Positions 1 through 8,823 of a stretch of DNA of 64,000 bases are shown here, one piece after another (the first letter of the stretch is position 1; each line of letters begins with the position of its first letter). The notes under the pieces were generated by a model that saw only the letters and a program-made list of their open reading frames with translations, searched no databases and was not told the DNA's origin. The stretch is from the NCBI RefSeq assembly GCF_034092465.1, contig NZ_CP139303.1:1702865-1766864 (forward strand), read 5' to 3'. Source of the DNA: Prochlorococcus sp. MIT 1223. GTDB lineage: Bacteria > Cyanobacteriota > Cyanobacteriia > PCC-6307 > Cyanobiaceae. The position numbers were made by a program, and so were the translations under genes.

Positions 1-807
1 TATTTCAGTATCTACTTGTCCAAATCCTCCAACATTTGGATTTTCAGTTAGAGGTTCGCCTTCCTCAATTTGATCTCCAACACTAACTATCAGAGTTGGT
101 CCTGCAGGTATGTTTTCCGTTTTAACTTCTCCTCCATTAGTGTTAATAGCAATAACTTGAGATCCATCGTCTGAAGGTTCTATTGATATTATTTCTCCAG
201 AATTTCCGCTGTTATAAACATTGTTATTGCTTTTGTCTCCAGTTGGATAAACCTGGCCTCTACCTCTATTCCCTCCTACATGAATTGCATATTTTCCAAA
301 GTGAATATTTTTATTTGTTTTTGGGTTGGGAGATAGTACAGGAAATACTATTTCTTTATTTTGATCTCCTGGCAATGGTCCGACAAGAATAATGTTGTCT
401 TTCTCTTCGCTGTACTCACTGAAATAGACGCCTTGAGTTTCTTCTTTTATTTCTTCAGTCCAACGGTCTTGTGGTGCAAGTTTAAATCCATCAGGAAGCA
501 TTACGACTGCACCTACTTGCAATGGAACTTTTGAGCCATCAGCTCCAATTTCTTCGGTTCCATTCTTATAAGGAATCTTAACTACTGCTTTGAAAACACT
601 ATCTGCCGCAACTGCTTGAGGTACTTCAGCCTGAGTCTTCATATTCGCGAGATGGCAATTTGCACAAACAATTTTGCCAGTAGCTTCTCGTGGATTTTCA
701 TAGTTTTGCTGAGCCCAAAAGGGGTAAGCAAAAGTTGCAGAAGGTGCTATGAATACTGCTATTCCTATCAGAAATGAACTTAGAAGGATTGTTATTGAGC
801 GTCGCAT
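1..807 (-). CDS. petA: Cytochrome f (partial, 3' end outside window)
   Basis: Haem-bearing subunit of the thylakoid cytochrome b6f complex; it passes electrons from the Rieske protein to plastocyanin or cytochrome c6. The start at 807 gives a signal peptide ending near Ala27, followed by YPFWAQQ, whose N-terminal Tyr is the axial haem ligand in mature cytochrome f. The covalent haem motif CANCH lies at residues 48-52. The reading frame is open to base 1 (269 codons), so the C-terminal membrane anchor expected near residues 275-300 is outside the window. petC lies just upstream on the same strand with a 44-bp gap, the usual cyanobacterial petCA operon. Identification is firm. Confidence 0.97.
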   Translation of the reverse strand, partial: MRRSITILLSSFLIGIAVFIAPSATFAYPFWAQQNYENPREATGKIVCANCHLANMKTQAEVPQAVAADSVFKAVVKIPYKNGTEEIGADGSKVPLQVGAVVMLPDGFKLAPQDRWTEEIKEETQGVYFSEYSEEKDNIILVGPLPGDQNKEIVFPVLSPNPKTNKNIHFGKYAIHVGGNRGRGQVYPTGDKSNNNVYNSGNSGEIISIEPSDDGSQVIAINTNGGEVKTENIPAGPTLIVSVGDQIEEGEPLTENPNVGGFGQVDTEI

Positions 808-851
808 TTTTTTTAATTTAGATTTAGAGAAGCTTTCTTTGATCATCAATA

Positions 852-1388
852 TCACCCCCACCAGGGTTGATTGCCTGTTCGGAAGTCTGTCTCAGTCCAC
901 TGACTTACCAGTACATTGTCATCTTCAATTGAAACGTGAGCAAGAGCTAGAGATAGCGGCGCTGGCCCTCTTACTACTTTGCCAGTTGAATCATATTGAC
1001 TTCCATGGCATGGACATTTGAATTTATTTTCTCCATTGTTCCAGGGCACCACGCACCCTAAGTGTGTGCAAATTGCATTAATGCCATAGTCGGTAATTGC
1101 CTCTGGACCTTCAACAATTAAATAAGTGGGATCGCCTTTTAAGCCTTGAACAAGGCTTCGATCTCCTACTGCATGATTGGATAACCAGCCACTTGCTGTT
1201 ACAGCATTGCCTAATTCATCCTTTGCAGAACTTCCTCCACCACCTCCTCCCGCTCTTAAAGGCGTGAAGTAATTAGCAACTGGGTACAAAGCGCCTAGCG
1301 CAACACCAGTCACTGTCCCAAAGGTAAGTAGGTTCATGAACTGCCTCCTGCCCATTGAGGGCACATCTGAGGCGGTCATTTGTGTCAT
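852..1388 (-). CDS. petC: Rieske iron-sulfur protein of cytochrome b6f
   Basis: Takes electrons from plastoquinol at the lumenal face of the b6f complex. The 178-residue protein has a twin-arginine-type start (GRRQF at residues 13-17), one membrane helix at about 20-42 that stays as an anchor, then the glycine hinge (a run of six Gly from 47). The 2Fe-2S ligands are Cys107 and His109 in CTHLGC and Cys125 and His128 in CPCHGS; Cys112 and Cys127 would form the disulfide. First gene of petCA, with a 96-bp divergent spacer to the DUF3067 gene that must hold its promoter. The Tat signal fits the nearby tatC gene. All catalytic residues are present. Confidence 0.98.
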   Translation of the reverse strand: MTQMTASDVPSMGRRQFMNLLTFGTVTGVALGALYPVANYFTPLRAGGGGGGSSAKDELGNAVTASGWLSNHAVGDRSLVQGLKGDPTYLIVEGPEAITDYGINAICTHLGCVVPWNNGENKFKCPCHGSQYDSTGKVVRGPAPLSLALAHVSIEDDNVLVSQWTETDFRTGNQPWWG

Positions 1389-1484
1389 TACTGATGTTCA
1401 CCTGAGTCAGAATATAAACCAGCGTGGATTCAAGATGGGCTTTTCTTGTTGCACCTACAGGGTTTTTGATGTTGAGGATTCAAA

Positions 1485-1814
1485 TTGTTAGATAATCAAA
1501 TCCCTTTGACAGCAGAGGAAGTAATTAATTGCTTCCGAAATAGGTGGGGTGTTACCTATGACATTCAGCTAATGGTCCGAAACAATTACCTTTATTTTCA
1601 GATAATGTGGGGATATTTAGAGCAGCAGTCTTTCCCCCTGAATGAGGAAGATTTTAATGTTCATATAAATGAAATTTTGGAAATTGTTAATCGAACCGGT
1701 CAGGCTGAAGTGGTTAGAGTTTGGATGAACAAGGTAGGAGCAAAACCGAGAATAGGAAGAGCTCTTACTCTGCAGTTGAAGGGGGACGAAAGATTGGAGG
1801 AGTTTGTCCTTTGA
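1485..1814 (+). CDS. DUF3067 family protein
   Basis: A small cyanobacterial and plant-plastid family (DUF3067) of unknown role, 109 residues here. The frame opens with TTG at 1485, preceded by GAGG with about 8 bases of spacing; the first in-frame ATG is 29 codons later and would remove part of the conserved region, so TTG is preferred. No signal peptide or membrane helix is visible. It is divergent from petC, and its 3' end runs 50 bp into the 3' end of tatC on the other strand. The family assignment is from recall of the sequence (RNRWGVTYDIQL, WGYLEQQSFPL); no function is claimed. Confidence 0.85.
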   Translation: MLDNQIPLTAEEVINCFRNRWGVTYDIQLMVRNNYLYFQIMWGYLEQQSFPLNEEDFNVHINEILEIVNRTGQAEVVRVWMNKVGAKPRIGRALTLQLKGDERLEEFVL

Positions 1815-2535
1815 ACTTTTCTGTAAATGCAACCATCCCTACACCGAACAAAAATAAGGCACTTATTGCTGCTGCCAGTAAAAGCATTGTGACTGGATCA
1901 GTTGAAGGTGTAAGGACAGCTCCAGCAAGGGCTGAGCCCATTACAACCCAGCGCCAACTTGAGAGCATTTTTTTTGATTGAACAATTCCTAAAGTTCCTA
2001 ATATGAGTTGGAGTACTGGAATCTGGAATGCTAATCCTGCGCTAAGCATGATTAAAAAGACAAAATCTAAATAACGCTCAATCGACCAAAGAGGTTCAAC
2101 AATTTCTGCTCCATAAGACACTAGAAACTTCAAGGCGGCGGGGATTAGCACCCATAGACCAAATGAAATTCCCGCCAAAAACAATATTGCTGAACCCATA
2201 ACAGCTGGACCGATTAAACGTTTTTCATTTTTAGTTAACCCAGGGAATATAAATCTAAGAATTTGGTAAATAATAAAAGGAAGTGCAATTAATAGGCCTG
2301 AATACCCAGCAACTTTTATCGAGGAAAATAAGAATTCGCCGGGAGATAATTGTAGAAAATGGATTGATTTCGCTGGTCTCTCTAACAATTTGATAATAGG
2401 TTTAATAAATAACAAGCTAATGAATGCGCCTACAATTATTGCGATAAAACTTTTTATAACTCTTTCTCGAAGTTCTTGTAAATGATCTGTAAAGGTCATT
2501 TTCAAGTCTTCTTCTTTTGAAATTTCTTCATTCAT
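1765..2535 (-). CDS. tatC: Sec-independent protein translocase TatC
   Basis: Multispanning receptor of the twin-arginine translocase, which moves folded proteins such as the Rieske protein across the thylakoid or plasma membrane. The protein has 256 residues, within the family range. The N-terminal cytosolic motif HLQELRERV (about 18-26) and six hydrophobic segments are visible, with the conserved Pro-rich first loop (LSPGEFLF). The last 50 bp overlap the end of the convergent DUF3067 gene. Upstream on the same strand is a small membrane protein gene, separated by a spacer with a strong hairpin. petC, a known Tat substrate, lies about 0.4 kb away. No tatA is in the window. Confidence 0.97.
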   Translation of the reverse strand: MNEEISKEEDLKMTFTDHLQELRERVIKSFIAIIVGAFISLLFIKPIIKLLERPAKSIHFLQLSPGEFLFSSIKVAGYSGLLIALPFIIYQILRFIFPGLTKNEKRLIGPAVMGSAILFLAGISFGLWVLIPAALKFLVSYGAEIVEPLWSIERYLDFVFLIMLSAGLAFQIPVLQLILGTLGIVQSKKMLSSWRWVVMGSALAGAVLTPSTDPVTMLLLAAAISALFLFGVGMVAFTEKFKGQTPPIFRPPSTAE

Positions 2536-2602
2536 GAATTTGAATTAATTCCAAAGTGATATTCAAATCTATTTATTTGATTTTATACAATTATAGTTGC
2601 AC

Positions 2603-2660
2603 TTTCATTAATTCATATTCCTAGCTTTTGAAAAAAGGCTAGGAATATGAATTAATGAAA
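2603..2660. terminator. Perfect 23-bp inverted repeat (hairpin)
   Basis: Arms at 2603-2625 and 2638-2660 are exact reverse complements. Four further pairs, one of them G-U, can extend the stem around a GAAA loop. It lies between the 83-residue membrane protein gene and tatC, both read leftward. Neither side has a clean U-run after the stem, so it may be a processing or stability element as much as a terminator. Confidence 0.7.
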
Positions 2661-2702
2661 AATCTTTAATGTAATTACATGGAATTATCAAATACTTTTG
2701 CT

Positions 2703-2954
2703 TTAGTTATTTTTGGTTGGATCAGGGAGAATGAATGGAGGGCAATCATTTAAAGAGGATTTCCCATAATTAGCATATTCTTTGTAGCCTCCCATCTTCC
2801 CGTTGGTTTTCATTAGTGCACTCATGAATGCAAGTAAGAGAAATACTGTTGGAGCTCCAATTATCAGTGCTGCGCCAAAGATATACCCCACTAAGAATTC
2901 AGGGAAAGAATGATTCCCTAGAAATTCATGAGTACCTAGAAGGAAATCAAGCAT
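2703..2954 (-). CDS. Small conserved membrane protein, function unknown
   Basis: 83 residues with one long hydrophobic segment at about 18-48 (EFLVGYIFGAALIIGAPTVF onward) and a polar tail rich in Lys, Asn and Tyr. I recall similar small membrane proteins in cyanobacteria but cannot name the family. The start at 2954 lies 12 bp after the stop of the rqcH-like gene, so the two are probably co-transcribed. Downstream comes the large hairpin and then tatC. Codon use looks like that of its neighbours. A thylakoid or photosystem-associated role is possible from its size and topology but is only a guess. Confidence 0.75.
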   Translation of the reverse strand: MLDFLLGTHEFLGNHSFPEFLVGYIFGAALIIGAPTVFLLLAFMSALMKTNGKMGGYKEYANYGKSSLNDCPPFILPDPTKNN

Positions 2955-2966
2955 TGAACAAACTCT

Positions 2967-4670
2967 TTAGTCAGATGATAAGCCATCGCGACTAGCTCCT
3001 GTTGCCATATGTTTCAAGGCTCTTTCTGTTTTACCCCATATAACCGAACTTTCTCTATAGCGAACCGTTCCAGGGACTGTCCCTTGAATTCTTTGAAGAC
3101 TTTCAATAGGCGCCATCACAACAGAAACGAATTTATTTTTTTTTGCTCGACTAAATAAAGCTGCATAATCAGCTGCGAGCTGAATATCCGATTCGCTTGA
3201 AGATTTTATGGAAGCTTTCAGAACAATATGACTGCCAGGGCATTCTTGGGCATGAAACCATAGATCTCCTTTGCGTGCTTTCTTGATACTGATAAATTCA
3301 TTCTGTCTATGGTTTCGACCAATTTGGATTGTTAGGCCATCTGGGCTAAATATTTCAAGATGATGTGATAATTTTTCTTTTTTAGTGTTATTTGTATAAC
3401 TATTATTCTTTGATTTAATAATATATTCTTCTAACTCATGTTTTAAATCAATAAGCCTATTTAGTTTCTCACTCTCTTCTCCTGATTCTATCAAAAATAC
3501 ATTTTCCAGCATAGTGATACTCTCTTCTATTTCAGTAATTCTTTGTTTAGTTAATTCGATTCTTCCTTTTATTATGGAAGTTGATCGCTTAAGTTTCTTT
3601 ACCTTCTTATATAGTTTCTGAGCTTCTTCAATTTCACTTCTCTTAGGAGACTCTAGACAAAGTATTCTATCAGCTTTTTCTTTTATAAATTGATGGTTAC
3701 AGCTTTCTTTAAGAAGACTTTCTTGATTGAACAATGCTGACTCCTGTTCTTTTTTAACCTTAGAAAGCTTCGCCTCCAGATTTGCTTTTAACTGATTACT
3801 TTTTCTTTGATTGATTTTATAATTATAGTATTCACCTAATCTTAGGCCGACGTTTATATGAGAAACTTTATTTTTTTTTGTTGTCCAGTTCTTATAGTCT
3901 GTAGGACCTGAGAAATAAATAATTGGTTTATTTTGCGAAATACTATTCAGCCAATCAATCCACCTGCCGTATATAAATAACCATGTCTCCATTTTTATTT
4001 CGTCGACTTTAAGTTCAATAAATTCTTTTGCTATTTCTTTATCTTCATTTATTAATTGGAGAGCTAAAGAAGGACTAATCCCTTGATAAGTTTCTTGTAA
4101 CGCTCTTTTGAAATTAATAGGTAATAAAGAAAGCCTTTCTTTCCAGCTTCTAAATGACTCTTCTTTGTTCGGAGGCAGACCTTTTAAAGGAGGAGGAGGT
4201 ACATAGGTATCACCCGTGCTAATAGGCCTTAATCGTGATTGATGATCTCTAACTTGCCGTCCAAGAGTTATAACTTTATTGCTTTGATCTAATAAAAATA
4301 AATTGCTATGCCTTCCCATTAATTCAATTACCAGCGTTTTTTTTATATCTCCCCCTGGACGAAGGCCTAATGAAAAATGAATTATTCGTTCAAAACCTTG
4401 TTGTTTAATTTCCAGTAATGCCAAACCTTTCAGCCCATGATGTATTTGATTTGCAAGAGTTGCCTTTGAGCCAATCTTTGATTGAGGAATAACTTCCACA
4501 AATCTTGGAGCTTCAACATCCCAACTTATTTCAATCCATATAAGTCCTTTTAAAGTTCTTAATCCAAGCTGAATAGTATTAGGGTCTGATTGTTGTGCTT
4601 TTTCGAAACGACTAGGAATTATTTTTTTACTTAGATCTGCAATTACAGCCTTTAGGCTTGTTACATCCAT
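2967..4670 (-). CDS. rqcH: NFACT/RqcH family protein (ribosome quality control)
   Basis: Related to Rqc2/RqcH, which binds obstructed 50S subunits and recruits tRNA-Ala to add C-terminal alanine tails; older annotations say fibronectin-binding protein A. Visible parts are the NFACT-N domain with ELMGRHSN at about residue 118 of the 567-residue product, a long charged coiled-coil middle, and the C-terminal NFACT-R/DUF814 motif GDLWFHAQECPGSH. The start MDVTSLKAV at 4670 fits the family better than the upstream in-frame ATG at 4694. It is divergent from gmk with about 80 bp between them. The position usually held by an Asp-Arg pair in RqcH seems to read Glu-Arg (GFERII); I could not align it. 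Confidence 0.88.
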   Translation of the reverse strand: MDVTSLKAVIADLSKKIIPSRFEKAQQSDPNTIQLGLRTLKGLIWIEISWDVEAPRFVEVIPQSKIGSKATLANQIHHGLKGLALLEIKQQGFERIIHFSLGLRPGGDIKKTLVIELMGRHSNLFLLDQSNKVITLGRQVRDHQSRLRPISTGDTYVPPPPLKGLPPNKEESFRSWKERLSLLPINFKRALQETYQGISPSLALQLINEDKEIAKEFIELKVDEIKMETWLFIYGRWIDWLNSISQNKPIIYFSGPTDYKNWTTKKNKVSHINVGLRLGEYYNYKINQRKSNQLKANLEAKLSKVKKEQESALFNQESLLKESCNHQFIKEKADRILCLESPKRSEIEEAQKLYKKVKKLKRSTSIIKGRIELTKQRITEIEESITMLENVFLIESGEESEKLNRLIDLKHELEEYIIKSKNNSYTNNTKKEKLSHHLEIFSPDGLTIQIGRNHRQNEFISIKKARKGDLWFHAQECPGSHIVLKASIKSSSESDIQLAADYAALFSRAKKNKFVSVVMAPIESLQRIQGTVPGTVRYRESSVIWGKTERALKHMATGASRDGLSSD

Positions 4671-4751
4671 TATTTGCAATGAAGTTCTTTTCATTTTTTG
4701 AATGAACTCGGCTTGCGAATACTTATTCTGCTCATTAATTCGACAAAATAC

Positions 4752-5309
4752 ATGAATTCTTTCAGCAAGCTCACTTTGATTACAGGACCAAGTGGCGTTG
4801 GAAAGGGCACCTTAGTAAAAAAACTTTTAGAGCGTAATAAAGATCTTTGCCTTTCTGTCTCAGCAACTACTCGTTTACCAAGAGAAGGAGAAAGAGATGG
4901 GAAAGACTATTATTTTTTGGAGCGAGAGGAATTTAAAGCTCTTATTCAGGAAAATGGGTTTCTTGAATGGGCTGAGTTTGCAGGTAATCTTTATGGGACA
5001 CCTATAGAACAACTTCGTCAGAAATTAGAAAAGGGATTAAAAGTACTTCTTGAGATAGAGCTTGAAGGAGCCAGACAAGTAAGAGCAAGATGCCCAGAGG
5101 CGTTACAGATTTTTATTTCTCCTCCTAGTTTTAATGATTTAGAAAAACGTATTCGAGGCAGAGGGACTGAAACTGAGGACTCAATTAAAAAGCGACTTCT
5201 AAGAGCTAATGAAGAGCTAAAAGCCAAAGTTGAATTTGATGCTGAAGTGTTAAATGATGATATAAATGTTGCTGTGATTAAATTGGAAAAATTGATAAAA
5301 TTTAGATGA
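4752..5309 (+). CDS. gmk: Guanylate kinase
   Basis: Phosphorylates GMP to GDP with ATP in purine nucleotide salvage and synthesis. The P-loop GPSGVGKGT starts at residue 12 when translation begins at ATG 4752; the frame extends upstream to 4698 but those residues are not family-like. GMP-binding elements follow ([17 protein letters not shown], then [15 protein letters not shown]). Length is 185 residues, normal for bacterial Gmk. It converges on psaJ, with only 11 bp between the two stops. Confidence 0.97.
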   Translation: MNSFSKLTLITGPSGVGKGTLVKKLLERNKDLCLSVSATTRLPREGERDGKDYYFLEREEFKALIQENGFLEWAEFAGNLYGTPIEQLRQKLEKGLKVLLEIELEGARQVRARCPEALQIFISPPSFNDLEKRIRGRGTETEDSIKKRLLRANEELKAKVEFDAEVLNDDINVAVIKLEKLIKFR

Positions 5310-5320
5310 ATAATGAATTC

Positions 5321-5452
5321 TTATATTGGGTGAAAAAGAAGGTCTGGAACAAATCTATTGAATTCAACAATGATACTTGCTGTTATGAAAATCCAGATTG
5401 CAGCAACTACAGGAGCTGATCTGAACCATTTTGTATAGAAGATTTTGAGCAT
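5321..5452 (-). CDS. psaJ: Photosystem I subunit IX (PsaJ)
   Basis: A 43-residue photosystem I membrane subunit that helps hold PsaF and binds chlorophyll. Reading leftward from ATG at 5452 gives [15 protein letters not shown], a single membrane helix ([20 protein letters not shown]), and a tail ending FHPI before TAA at 5321-5323. This matches PsaJ in length, the N-terminal KxxxxWxRSAPV pattern and the EFNRFxPD motif. It is 48 bp downstream of psaF on the same strand, the standard psaFJ operon. Confidence 0.95.
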   Translation of the reverse strand: MLKIFYTKWFRSAPVVAAIWIFITASIIVEFNRFVPDLLFHPI

Positions 5453-5500
5453 TGATTTAAAGAATAAAAGTTTTAAAGAAATAAATAAACTTGAAGATTT

Positions 5501-6076
5501 TTATCTAGGCCCATTGAGAGATACGTTTTTGTCACTTTCTCTAAGGTCCCCATTCTTGCCTTCTCTATTTGCATGTAATGGCCATGCGGCTCCTTTCTTG
5601 ATGCATTCCCAAGCTATTTTTGTATCAATAATAATTTCGTATTCCGCTGCATTCTTTTGAGTCTTTGCATATCTTAAATACTCTCTTCCAGACCATCCAA
5701 TAATGCCAGCTATATAGATAAACATTACCCCAGGAATTAATAAGTCTCCTTCATGACCTCTGTTAAGCAATGCCCCAAAAGGTTCAATCGGTGGTCCTAT
5801 TAGTAGGTGAGGAAGTCCATCCTCTCCACAGGAAGCTTTGCTATATCGAGCAAATCTTGCAATGTCTTTGGGGGTTGTTGCGGCACTTGCTCTCGCTTGG
5901 AAACGTTCATTTTCAGAGCAAGGAGTTAATGCTGAAGTAGTGAATTCAGTTGAAGGCCTATCTTTATTTAGAGTGGCTCCTTTGGCAGCATTTGCTGTTG
6001 GAACAAAACCTACAAAGATTAAGGCTGATAGGAGAATGCCCAGAAGGCGACCTATTAGATTAAATTCTTTTTTCAT
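5501..6076 (-). CDS. psaF: Photosystem I subunit III (PsaF)
   Basis: Lumen-exposed photosystem I subunit near the plastocyanin/cytochrome c6 docking site. The start at 6076 gives a classic signal peptide (MKKEFNLIGRLLGILLSAL, cleavage after ANA near 30); the frame is open upstream to 6163 but that part is not signal-like. The lumenal domain has two Cys (LTPC, KASC) likely to form a disulfide, the PHLL and PFGALLNRGHEGDLLIPG segments, and a membrane helix (MFIYIAGIIGWSGREYL). At 191 residues it is slightly longer at the C terminus than freshwater homologues. psaJ follows. Confidence 0.97.
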   Translation of the reverse strand: MKKEFNLIGRLLGILLSALIFVGFVPTANAAKGATLNKDRPSTEFTTSALTPCSENERFQARASAATTPKDIARFARYSKASCGEDGLPHLLIGPPIEPFGALLNRGHEGDLLIPGVMFIYIAGIIGWSGREYLRYAKTQKNAAEYEIIIDTKIAWECIKKGAAWPLHANREGKNGDLRESDKNVSLNGPR

Positions 6077-6135
6077 TTGATTAGCTTTTTGTGAAGCTCT
6101 TCTATATAACAACTTAGATGAAATTTGTCTCCAAA

Positions 6136-7203
6136 ATGCAAACAGTACTTGCGCTCGAAACAAGTTGTGACGAGTCAGCTGTTGCTGTGATGGGTTTAGA
6201 GCGAGGGAAAATTCATGTTTTAGCGAATTATATTTCTTCTCAAATTGATGAGCATACTAAATGGGGAGGTGTTGTCCCGGAAATGGCATCCCGTATTCAT
6301 CTTGAGGTAGTGCCATCATTAATAGAAAAGGCATTAGCAAAATCGGGAAAGTCAATTACAGAAATTGATGCTATAGCAGCAACTGTTGCGCCTGGATTAG
6401 CTGGATCATTATTAATTGGTTCAGTATCAGGGAGGACATTAGCGTCTCTTTATGATCGAAGATTTATTGGAATACATCATTTAGAAGGACATCTTGCTTC
6501 TGTTCTTCTTTCAGACTCCCCCCCAAAACCTCCATTTTTGGTTCTTTTGGTAAGTGGAGGACACACGGAATTAATAAAAGTTGACTCGTTTAATAAATTC
6601 AATCGTTTGGGGCGAAGTCATGATGATGCAGCTGGAGAGGCTTTTGATAAAGTTGCAAGATTGCTTGGCCTTGGTTATCCAGGTGGACCTGTAATTGAAG
6701 AGATTGGTAAGAATGGTAATTCTAAAAGATTTTTGCTTCCAAAAGGCAGAGTCTCAAATCCTGAAGGTGGATTCTATCCTTATGATTTTTCTTTTAGCGG
6801 TCTCAAAACTGCCATGCTTCGTAAAATAGAAGAATTAAAATTGTCTCAGGAAGTTTTACCAGTAGAAGATCTTGCGGCTAGTTTTGAAAGAGTTGTTGCC
6901 GAAGTGCTAGTTGATAGAAGTCTTCGCTGTGCAAATGATCAAGGCCTTAAATGCTTGGTTATGGTAGGTGGTGTGGCTGCAAATTCTTGTTTGAGAAAGA
7001 CTATGAGAGAAAGAGCTTTGAAGGATTCTATTGATGTTCATATCGCACCTAAGACTTTTTGTACTGACAATGCAGCAATGATAGGCACAGCCGGGTTATT
7101 GCGATTAGTATCTGGAGTGAAATCTTCTTTTGAATTAGGAGTCTCAGGACGCTTGCCATTAACTCAAGCGAATTCCTTGTATGACCAAACCCCTCCTTTT
7201 TAA
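6136..7203 (+). CDS. tsaD: tRNA N6-adenosine threonylcarbamoyltransferase TsaD
   Basis: Transfers threonylcarbamoyl to A37 of ANN-decoding tRNAs (t6A). The 355-residue product starts at ATG 6136 ([14 protein letters not shown]); an in-frame ATG at 6118 is an alternative. The iron-binding HxxxH motif is HHLEGH, followed by [10 protein letters not shown] and the C-terminal CTDNAAMIG metal-site motif, so the enzyme should be active. It is divergent from psaF and is followed 30 bp later by an hli gene on the same strand. Confidence 0.96.
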   Translation: MQTVLALETSCDESAVAVMGLERGKIHVLANYISSQIDEHTKWGGVVPEMASRIHLEVVPSLIEKALAKSGKSITEIDAIAATVAPGLAGSLLIGSVSGRTLASLYDRRFIGIHHLEGHLASVLLSDSPPKPPFLVLLVSGGHTELIKVDSFNKFNRLGRSHDDAAGEAFDKVARLLGLGYPGGPVIEEIGKNGNSKRFLLPKGRVSNPEGGFYPYDFSFSGLKTAMLRKIEELKLSQEVLPVEDLAASFERVVAEVLVDRSLRCANDQGLKCLVMVGGVAANSCLRKTMRERALKDSIDVHIAPKTFCTDNAAMIGTAGLLRLVSGVKSSFELGVSGRLPLTQANSLYDQTPPF

Positions 7204-7233
7204 AAGACGTAAAATTATTTGAGTTTCTCAGCT

Positions 7234-7413
7234 ATGTACTCTGAATCAAAAAATAATTCACCCAATACTCAAAATGTTAGCAAGACAGAACTTAATTCAT
7301 GGAGAAGAGGTTTTACTTACCAGGCTGAAATATGGAATGGCCGAATGGCTATAGCCGGTTTATTTCTGCTTTCTATCATTTTGTTTGCTGCTAATTACTT
7401 TTTTTCGGGATAA
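7234..7413 (+). CDS. hli: High-light-inducible protein (HLIP)
   Basis: A single-helix relative of plant light-harvesting proteins, thought to bind chlorophyll and carotenoid and to protect photosystems or chlorophyll synthesis under stress. The start ATG at 7234 gives 59 residues. The chlorophyll-binding motif ExxNGRxAM appears as EIWNGRMAI, followed by one membrane helix (AGLFLLSIILFAANYFF). It is 30 bp after tsaD and may be co-transcribed with it. About 200 bp without a gene follow. Confidence 0.93.
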   Translation: MYSESKNNSPNTQNVSKTELNSWRRGFTYQAEIWNGRMAIAGLFLLSIILFAANYFFSG

Positions 7414-7616
7414 AAATTTTTAGTTTTCTCACTATCCTTTATCAAAAAGGTTATAAAGAGATATACCTATCTCATTTTCTTATAGTTATATAAGAGGAAT
7501 TTTAATGTTTTACTAAATTATCTTCTTCATAATGATTGATAGCAAAATTAGTTTTTCGGGTATATACCTTATGAATGTTAATGAAGTGAGATTCAACTTT
7601 TTATGCGCCAGTATCT

Positions 7617-8819
7617 ATGACGCCTGAGCGTCTTGGCCTTCTTTGGGGAATAACCGTTTTTGCAGGAGCGGGAGCAAGATTTTTGTCTTTAGTTACTGGA
7701 TTACCAGGAGTGGTCTTGCTATTGCTATCTGGCTTGCTGATTGGTCGTTCAGGTCTTGGGTTAGTCGAACCACTCGACCTGGGAGAAGGATTGGAAATAA
7801 TTGTTGGCCTATTAGTAAGCCTTGTTTTGTTTGACGGTGGATTAAATTTGCGGCTTCCAGGAGAAACAATTAAAGCAATTGTCATAAGAATTTCATTTAT
7901 AAGACTATCTATTTCTTTGGCGGCAGGCCTTCTTGCGGCTCATTGGTTGGCAGGACTCGGATGGAATGTTGCTGCTGTTTATAGCGCAATTGTTTTAGCA
8001 ACAGGCCCTACCGTGGTGACTCCTCTTGTGAAGCAAATACGGCTTGAATCTCCGTTAAGCGATGTTCTTGAGGCTGAAGGACTTGTACTTGAACCAGTGG
8101 GTGCTGTTTTAGCATTGCTTTTATTGGAACTATTAGTTGGAGACCTTCATGGTTGGAAAGAGGTTGCCTTAGGGCTTTTTGCAAGATTAGGAGGTGGAGT
8201 CTCTATTGGTTTGCTTACTGGTTGGATATTGTCCGAGTGTTTAAGAAGATTGCCCCCTGATCCATCTTTAGGTATTCGATTGCAATTAACCCTTGGTTTT
8301 CTTTTTCTTTTATATGGGATATCTGAATGGCTTTTACCAGAATCAGGATTACCTGCATCAGTAGCTGCTGGATTTGTAGTAGGCCGTAGGCCATCAACTA
8401 ATGCAAATGAATTAGATGAACTTATTAGGCAATTAGCTCAACTTGCAATAACCATGCTTTTCCCTTTGCTTGCAGCAGATGTCTCTTGGGGAGAATTAAG
8501 TCCTCTTGGATGGGGTGGTGTTATATGTGTCCTTACTCTGATGGTGATAGTTAGACCGTTGGCAGTTAGTCTTGCAACTATTGGATTACCCCTAGATTTA
8601 AAGCAAAAATTATTTCTGGGCTGGCTTGCTCCTAGAGGTATTGTTACAGCGGCAGTTGCTTCTTTGTTTTCAATACGATTAGAGCAAGCAGGAGTTTTAG
8701 GTGCTGGACCATTACAAGGTCTGGTTTTTCTGACAATTCTTATGACGGTAGGGATACAAGGACTTACTGCACAGCCAATTGCAAATGCATTGGGCTTACT
8801 TAAAAAAGAAAAAACTTAA
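7617..8819 (+). CDS. CPA1-family cation/proton antiporter
   Basis: A 400-residue integral membrane protein with about 12 hydrophobic segments, related to NhaP-type Na+/H+ exchangers. Instead of the usual TDP in the unwound helix it has ATGPTVVTPL (128-137), and in place of the LLND proton/sodium site it has EGLVLEPVGAV (154-164). Many bacterial homologues with TGP carry a D-P here, so Glu159 may replace the Asp. Ion specificity (Na+ or K+) cannot be decided from sequence. No Shine-Dalgarno is evident before ATG 7617. It converges on gltX with a 4-bp gap. Confidence 0.9.
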   Translation: MTPERLGLLWGITVFAGAGARFLSLVTGLPGVVLLLLSGLLIGRSGLGLVEPLDLGEGLEIIVGLLVSLVLFDGGLNLRLPGETIKAIVIRISFIRLSISLAAGLLAAHWLAGLGWNVAAVYSAIVLATGPTVVTPLVKQIRLESPLSDVLEAEGLVLEPVGAVLALLLLELLVGDLHGWKEVALGLFARLGGGVSIGLLTGWILSECLRRLPPDPSLGIRLQLTLGFLFLLYGISEWLLPESGLPASVAAGFVVGRRPSTNANELDELIRQLAQLAITMLFPLLAADVSWGELSPLGWGGVICVLTLMVIVRPLAVSLATIGLPLDLKQKLFLGWLAPRGIVTAAVASLFSIRLEQAGVLGAGPLQGLVFLTILMTVGIQGLTAQPIANALGLLKKEKT

Positions 8820-8823
8820 AAAA

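Noticed and set aside
749-1021. 90-codon rightward frame across petA and petC
   Set aside because: Shadow of the real genes on the other strand, with no family-like sequence.
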